From NCBI GenBank assembly GCA_030433335.1, contig JAUILL010000022.1, positions 1-60,357 on the forward strand: a stretch of 60,357 nt of DNA, read 5' to 3'. The position numbers and the translations under genes are program-made. The stretch comes from Alphaproteobacteria bacterium (GTDB taxonomy: Bacteria; Pseudomonadota; Alphaproteobacteria; Rhodobacterales; Rhodobacteraceae). Under the pieces are notes generated by a model. The model did no database searches. It had not been told where the DNA came from and saw only the letters and a program-made list of their open reading frames with translations. Position 1 is the stretch's first letter, and each line of letters opens with the position of its first letter. This document shows, piece by piece, positions 57,219 through 60,357 of the stretch.

Positions 57219-58141
57219 TCAGCCTGTTTGCTCTGACCCTTGCCGCCTGTGGCGGGGCAGAGAATGATCCGGCCCCTTCTGCGTCAGCAAAAGCACGAAC
57301 CATTGCCTTTGCCGAAACCCCTGCCGAAGGGGTGGACCTGAACCAGGTAGCGAAATTTGCATTTGGAGCCGAGAAAACAGGCTCATCTCATCCCTCTGCG
57401 GCTTTCGGGTCCTATGCCAAAGGCTGTGTATCTGGCGCCGAGCAATTGGCCGAAACCGGCCCCACATGGCAGGCCATGCGCCTGTCGCGGAACCGGAACT
57501 GGGGGCACCCCGAACTGGTGGATTTTGTTCAGGACCTGAGCCGGAAAGCGGCTGCTTTGCCAGGATGGGAGGGCATCTATGTGGGCGACATGAGCCAACC
57601 CCGTGGCGGTCCCATGCTGTCCGGCCATGCCAGCCATCAGATGGGCTTGGACGCCGACATTTGGATGCTGCCGCCCAAGCGGCTGAACCTGAGCGTGGCT
57701 GAACGCGAGAGTATTTCTTCGATCTCCATGCGGCGCTCTGCGGGAGCCTACACCAATAGCAGTTGGACCCCCCAGCACATGGAGGTGATCAAAGCTGCCG
57801 CCAAGGACCCGCGTACCGCGCGTATCTTTGTTTTCCCCGGTGCCAAGGTCGCCATGTGCAATGCAGAGAAGGGCGACAAATCCTGGCTGCGCAAAGTGCG
57901 TCCGTGGTGGGGGCATCACTACCATTTCCATGTGCGGCTCTCGTGTCCTGCTGGCTTGGCCGGCTGCATTAACCAAGATCCGCCGCCCGCAGGGGATGGC
58001 TGTGCAGACGCGCAACAGTGGGTGAATAACATCCTGAACCCGCCGCCGCCGGACCCGAACGCGCCCAAGCCCAAGCCTAAACGCGCCATCCGCGTGGCTG
58101 ACTTGCCGGGCCAATGCGCCGCCATTCTCTCTCCGCGTTAA
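57200..58141 (+). CDS. mepA: Penicillin-insensitive murein endopeptidase
   Basis: A 313-residue LAS-type zinc peptidase (M74) that cleaves D-Ala-mDAP crosslinks. Signal peptide with a lipobox (LTLAACGG), so probably a lipoprotein. Zinc ligands are in GPMLSGHASHQMGLDADIWM and the C-terminal WWGHHYHFHVRL. The product ends in a proline-rich segment and a Cys-containing tail. Its start overlaps the MFS gene by 19 bases. The stop codon lies inside a perfect CtrA-like box (58138-58154). Confidence 0.92.
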   Translation: MVKRLVISLFALTLAACGGAENDPAPSASAKARTIAFAETPAEGVDLNQVAKFAFGAEKTGSSHPSAAFGSYAKGCVSGAEQLAETGPTWQAMRLSRNRNWGHPELVDFVQDLSRKAAALPGWEGIYVGDMSQPRGGPMLSGHASHQMGLDADIWMLPPKRLNLSVAERESISSISMRRSAGAYTNSSWTPQHMEVIKAAAKDPRTARIFVFPGAKVAMCNAEKGDKSWLRKVRPWWGHHYHFHVRLSCPAGLAGCINQDPPPAGDGCADAQQWVNNILNPPPPDPNAPKPKPKRAIRVADLPGQCAAILSPR

Positions 58142-58154
58142 CCTTTCGTTAACC
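58138..58154 (+). promoter_or_regulatory. Putative CtrA-binding site
   Basis: TTAA-CCTTTCG-TTAAC matches the alphaproteobacterial CtrA consensus TTAA-N7-TTAA(C) perfectly. It overlaps the mepA stop codon and lies 104 bases upstream of the yhhQ start. Binding is inferred from the consensus. Confidence 0.4.
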
Positions 58155-58168
58155 AAAGGAGAGCTTGC

Positions 58169-58258
58169 CATAAGGGGGTGACTCCCCTTATGCGCGGTCC
58201 GTTCGCCCCGCTGTGGGCGCGAGTTGCCGTCACCTTCGACAAAAAACGGACCGACATC
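58169..58258 (+). ncRNA. Structured 5' leader of yhhQ (possible preQ1-like element)
   Basis: Three stems are visible: CATAAGGGG/CCCCTTATG (58169-58192); CGCCC/GGGCG (58204-58219); and a long-range CGGTCCGTT (58195-58203) with AACGGACCG (58245-58253), whose 3' arm covers the region just before the ATG. The loop TTGCCGTCAC (58224-58233), an A6 run and a CCGT/ACGG pseudoknot pairing resemble the arrangement of preQ1-I riboswitches, but the flanking P1 stem is only 4 bp with a bulge. This match is suggestive only. Confidence 0.3.
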
Positions 58259-58885
58259 ATGAACCGAATCTTTCCTGGCGTGATCGCCATGGCAGCCGTC
58301 GTGGTTGCCTCGAACGTCCTCGTTCAATTCCTCATCCTCGATGGTCTGCTGACCTGGGGTGCCTTTACCTATCCCGTCGCCTTTCTGGTCACCGACTTGA
58401 TGAACCGCTTTTACGGCGCCGCGCAGGCCCGCAAAGTGGTGCTCGTCGGCTTTGTCACGGGCATCATATGCTCGCTGATTGGCAGTCAGGTTATGCTAGA
58501 GCTCGGACCCGCCGTGCCCCTGCGGATCGGCGTTGCGTCGGGCATTGCGTTTTTGACCGCTCAACTTCTGGATATTGCAGTTTTTGATCGTCTGCGTGCG
58601 GGCGTGTGGTGGAAAGCACCGCTGGCTTCGACCGTTGTGGGCTCGATTGTGGACACCGCCCTGTTTTTCACCATCGCGTTTTCGGCGCGGGTCAGCTTTG
58701 GGGCAGAATCAGACGCAGCAACCGCTTGGGCCTTGGATTCTATGCCTTTTATGATGGTTTGCGCGGATCAACCCCTGTGGATCACGCTCGCGGTGGCTGA
58801 CTGGATGGTCAAAATTGCTGTCGCTTTGATCGCTCTCGTTCCGTTTCGCCTCATTACCGGAAAGTTGAACGCGACTATCCAATAA
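58259..58885 (+). CDS. yhhQ: Queuosine-precursor transporter, YhhQ (VUT) family
   Basis: A 208-residue inner membrane protein with about six helices. LTWGAFTYPVAFLVTDLMNRFYG, LLDIAVFDRLR and WKAPLASTVVGSIVDTALFF match YhhQ, which imports queuosine precursors (preQ0/preQ1) for tRNA modification. ATG 58259 fits the family; in-frame ATGs at 58178 and 58190 lie within the structured leader and would add a non-conserved tail. The leader could carry a preQ1-responsive element, which would suit the function. It is a single gene after mepA. Confidence 0.87.
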   Translation: MNRIFPGVIAMAAVVVASNVLVQFLILDGLLTWGAFTYPVAFLVTDLMNRFYGAAQARKVVLVGFVTGIICSLIGSQVMLELGPAVPLRIGVASGIAFLTAQLLDIAVFDRLRAGVWWKAPLASTVVGSIVDTALFFTIAFSARVSFGAESDAATAWALDSMPFMMVCADQPLWITLAVADWMVKIAVALIALVPFRLITGKLNATIQ

Positions 58886-58956
58886 TTCTTTTTGACATCA
58901 CAACAAACTGTGCCACCCTTTTCTATAGGAGCAACATATTGAAAGGAGGTGGTCCA

Positions 58957-59013
58957 GTGTCGAGAAAGGTATTGGAGCGAGGTGTCGGGACAATCGGAGG
59001 GTTTTTCGTCTAG
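58957..59013 (+). CDS. 18-codon ORF with an extreme Shine-Dalgarno sequence
   Basis: A GTG-initiated frame encoding MSRKVLERGVGTIGGFFV, stop TAG. AAAGGAGGTGGTCCAG (58942-58957) precedes and overlaps the start and could pair with the 3' end of 16S rRNA (5'-CTGGATCACCTCCTTT) over 16 nt with a single G-U wobble. SD-to-start spacing is 7. An in-frame TTG (58939) could extend the product. A CCTCCT at 59065-59070 in the same transcript can base-pair with the SD. No similar protein is known to me; peptide production or ribosome capture by the RNA are both possible. Confidence 0.5.
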   Translation: MSRKVLERGVGTIGGFFV

Positions 59014-59188
59014 GGCAGCCCTTGGGCGCTAAAATCACCGGATTGGCGTCGGCCTAACCGCCCGCCTCCTGCAACTTTCGGAAGGGCCACCGTAGTGCTT
59101 CACGGCGGCCCTTTTTCATTGTCAATTTGCACGTCTGGACCACGTATGGTTTGCGTATGGCAAACGTCATGACGTTCGGAGGGCACCC
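59014..59188. other. Region between the small ORF and arfB
   Basis: No further gene. It holds a CCTCCT motif (59065-59070), a strong terminator (59082-59116) and two inverted repeats just before the arfB ribosome-binding site: GTTTGC-GTATG-GCAAAC (59149-59165) and the perfect 14-bp palindrome AACGTCATGACGTT (59163-59176). Either could be an operator or an RNA fold affecting arfB translation. Confidence 0.55.
59082..59116 (+). terminator. Strong terminator after the small ORF
   Basis: AAGGGCC-A-CCGT pairs with ACGG-C-GGCCCTT, 11 bp plus one A-C mismatch, with an 8-nt loop and following T run. It isolates the small-ORF transcript (about 58.9-59.1 kb) from arfB. Confidence 0.9.
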
Positions 59189-59602
59189 GTGCTGCGTGTA
59201 AACGACAAGATAACCATTCAGGACTGGGAACTGACCGAACAGTTTACCCGCAGCTCCGGCCCGGGCGGTCAGAATGTGAACAAGGTGTCAACGGCGGTCG
59301 AGCTGCGGTTCGAGGCCGAGCGCAGCCCCGCGCTGAGCGATGCCGTCAAACGACGGCTCAAGAAACTGGCTGGGCGCCGCTGGACCTTGGACGGGGCGCT
59401 GATCCTACGGGTCGAGGACACCCGCAGCCAGGCCCGCAACCGCGAGATCGCCCGCGAGCGGCTGGCGGAGCTGATCCTGAAATCACTAGAAGTCCCCAAA
59501 CGCCGCATCCCCACCAAGCCCACCAAAGGCTCTGTCCGCCGCCGCCTCGACGCGAAGAAGCAGCGGGGGGAGGTTAAGGCGCTGCGGGGGAAGGTTGAGT
59601 AG
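59189..59602 (+). CDS. arfB: Alternative ribosome-rescue factor ArfB (YaeJ)
   Basis: A 137-residue class-I release-factor-like peptidyl-tRNA hydrolase. The catalytic GGQ is in SSGPGGQNVNK (about residues 24-34); the C-terminal tail is Lys/Arg-rich (RRLDAKKQRGEVKALRGK) and should enter the mRNA channel of stalled ribosomes. GTG start at 59189 with GGAGG upstream. It releases peptides on non-stop ribosomes independently of tmRNA. Located 175 bases after the small ORF with the extended SD, whose product or RNA may be functionally linked through ribosomes. Its 3' end overlaps the truncated Nudix-like gene by 29 bases. Confidence 0.92.
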   Translation: MLRVNDKITIQDWELTEQFTRSSGPGGQNVNKVSTAVELRFEAERSPALSDAVKRRLKKLAGRRWTLDGALILRVEDTRSQARNREIARERLAELILKSLEVPKRRIPTKPTKGSVRRRLDAKKQRGEVKALRGKVE

Positions 59603-60235
59603 CACGCAGAACAATATTTTGGAACGCGAGGCCGACGCCCAAACTGAGTGTCAGGTTTGCTCTTCCATCAATTTCCTCAAGAATATTCTGTACTCGAATT
59701 TCGAAATCGGCACGCTGACGTTCGGGATCACGTAGATAATCCTCACTCCTGAAGTCTTTAAATTCCAGAGCATCAACCTCAAAAGCCTCGGGAGCGTTCT
59801 TGGCTAACGCTGACATTTCAAGTGAGGATTTTTTGGAATTTGCGAAAAAATAAAAGTCTGGAAAGCCTCCACGCGCAAACTCTCTAACTAGCCCTAGAAA
59901 GTATACGCTGGCACAATCGTGATCAAAGTCGATACCGATTTCGCCGTGAGTTTCACGCTCGATCCCCTTAACAATTGCTTCGAAACTTTCATATTCAGTG
60001 CTAGGATCTAAATCTTTTAATTCTATAGTTCCGCTTGAAGAGGAGGAGAGCGTTTTGGGTCTTACAGCGACGAGTTTGCTCCTTCTTTGGATAATTAGCT
60101 TTCCATCAGACGTCTCTACTATAAGAACAACGCCGATGTGGTTTGGGAGTCTTGAAGAAGAAAAAGCCTCCAGCTTTTGCTCCGGATGTAAATAGTCCCG
60201 AAGAGAAACTCCATCGCTAGGTAGTATTTGATCTA
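59574..60235 (-). pseudogene. 5'-truncated Nudix-like hydrolase gene
   Basis: The minus-strand frame is open without a stop from 59574 up to the IS edge near 60235, but no ATG, GTG or TTG start precedes the conserved part, so the 5' end is missing. The product reads HIGVVLIVETSDGKLIIQRR (start of a Nudix fold) and then FEAIVKGIERETHGEIGID, a degenerate Nudix box (REx2GEIG where RExxEExG is expected). The only internal start yields an 80-residue remnant from an ATG at 59816. AT-richer codon use than neighbours suggests a recently acquired gene. The IS5-family insertion at 60236 explains the truncation; the missing part may lie beyond the window. Confidence 0.7.
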
Positions 60236-60357
60236 GGGTCAGGACGCATTGATTTCCGTTGTGCTGCGTGATTCACGGCTCGGAAAACGGAGCGGTGACA
60301 TGAGTGATCTATACTGGTTAAGCGATACGCAGATGGCCAAGCTTGAACCTTTTTTCC
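60236..60357 (+). mobile_element. Left end of an IS5-family insertion sequence (runs off the window)
   Basis: Downstream of a TA dinucleotide (60234-60235) the sequence begins GGGTCAGGACGCATTG, a plausible terminal repeat, and leads to a transposase start at 60300. The element cuts the Nudix-like gene. The right end and full length are outside the window, and the exact boundary is approximate. Confidence 0.65.
60300..60357 (+). CDS. IS5-family transposase, N-terminal fragment
   Basis: The first 19 codons, MSDLYWLSDTQMAKLEPFF, match the conserved N-terminus of IS5-family (IS427-type) transposases (MSxLFWLTxxQMARLxPFFP in relatives). GGAG lies 7 nt before the ATG. The rest of the gene lies beyond the window. 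Confidence 0.8.
   Translation, partial: MSDLYWLSDTQMAKLEPFF

Noticed and set aside
58178..58258. Start of yhhQ at 58178 or 58190 instead of 58259
   Set aside because: The extra residues are Arg/Pro-rich and lack similarity to YhhQ; the region forms strong hairpins.
58892..58929. TTGACA (58892) with TATAGG (58924) as a promoter for the small ORF
   Set aside because: The spacing of 26 bases is too long for a standard sigma-70 promoter; no other -10 was convincing.

Overview
This window looks like chromosomal DNA from a marine alphaproteobacterium of the Rhodobacteraceae (Roseobacter group). The basis is the high GC content with strong third-position GC bias, the gene types (FeS-type bacterial photolyase, M10/RTX protease starting MCTICNELRP, DUF2793 protein, malate synthase G next to a GlcG/DUF336 protein, mreBCD-mrdA-rodA) and a CtrA-like TTAA-N7-TTAAC site. 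No species can be named from the sequence alone. I see no rRNA, tRNA or CRISPR array.

Layout. 0.3-2.1 kb: ilvD. 2.2-4.3 kb: an exported DUF922 putative zinc protease and an EEP-family hydrolase. 4.25-7.7 kb: a glyoxylate module with an IclR regulator, an operator-like palindrome, malate synthase G and a GlcG-like protein. 8.2-9.9 kb: a secreted serralysin-like RTX metalloprotease. 10-24 kb: a surface-polysaccharide region with a sulfotransferase-like protein, a sugar-nucleotide epimerase, a Wza-type export lipoprotein, a DUF2793 protein, a CapD/FlaA1-type dehydratase, an initiating sugar transferase, a GfcA/YjbE-like small exported protein, YjbH-YjbF, and an operon kdsD-kdsB-kdsA-sulfotransferase that makes CMP-Kdo precursors. 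23.9-30.5 kb: the cell-shape operon mreB-mreC-mreD-mrdA-rodA followed by a GhrA-type reductase, all on the minus strand. 30.6-33.3 kb: rlmJ, and leuA preceded by an unannotated leucine-rich leader peptide with an attenuator-like hairpin. 33.4-40.2 kb: an SDR overlapping a 4Fe-4S photolyase, an exported protein with about 19 MORN repeats, NAD synthetase and a 2OG dioxygenase. 40.2-44.9 kb: phosphorylated serine pathway (serB divergent from serC-serA) and a phosphoesterase. 45.1-49.4 kb: threonine catabolism (kbl-tdh), an XRE-cupin regulator and a thiolase. 49.4-55.1 kb: hybrid histidine kinase, yaaA, recQ and yggT. 55.3-58.9 kb: thioesterase, MFS transporter, murein endopeptidase MepA and a YhhQ-type queuosine-precursor transporter with a structured leader. 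58.9-59.6 kb: a tiny ORF with an extraordinary Shine-Dalgarno sequence, then the ribosome-rescue factor arfB. 59.6-60.36 kb: a Nudix-like gene cut off at its 5' end by an IS5-family element that runs out of the window.

Most genes are housekeeping or carbon/amino-acid metabolism. The least ordinary elements are non-canonical and small: the leucine leader peptide, the 18-codon ORF whose ribosome-binding site can pair over 16 nt with the 16S 3' end and whose transcript also carries CCTCCT, the folded yhhQ leader, the GfcA/YjbE-like 82-residue protein, and a short dispersed intergenic repeat.
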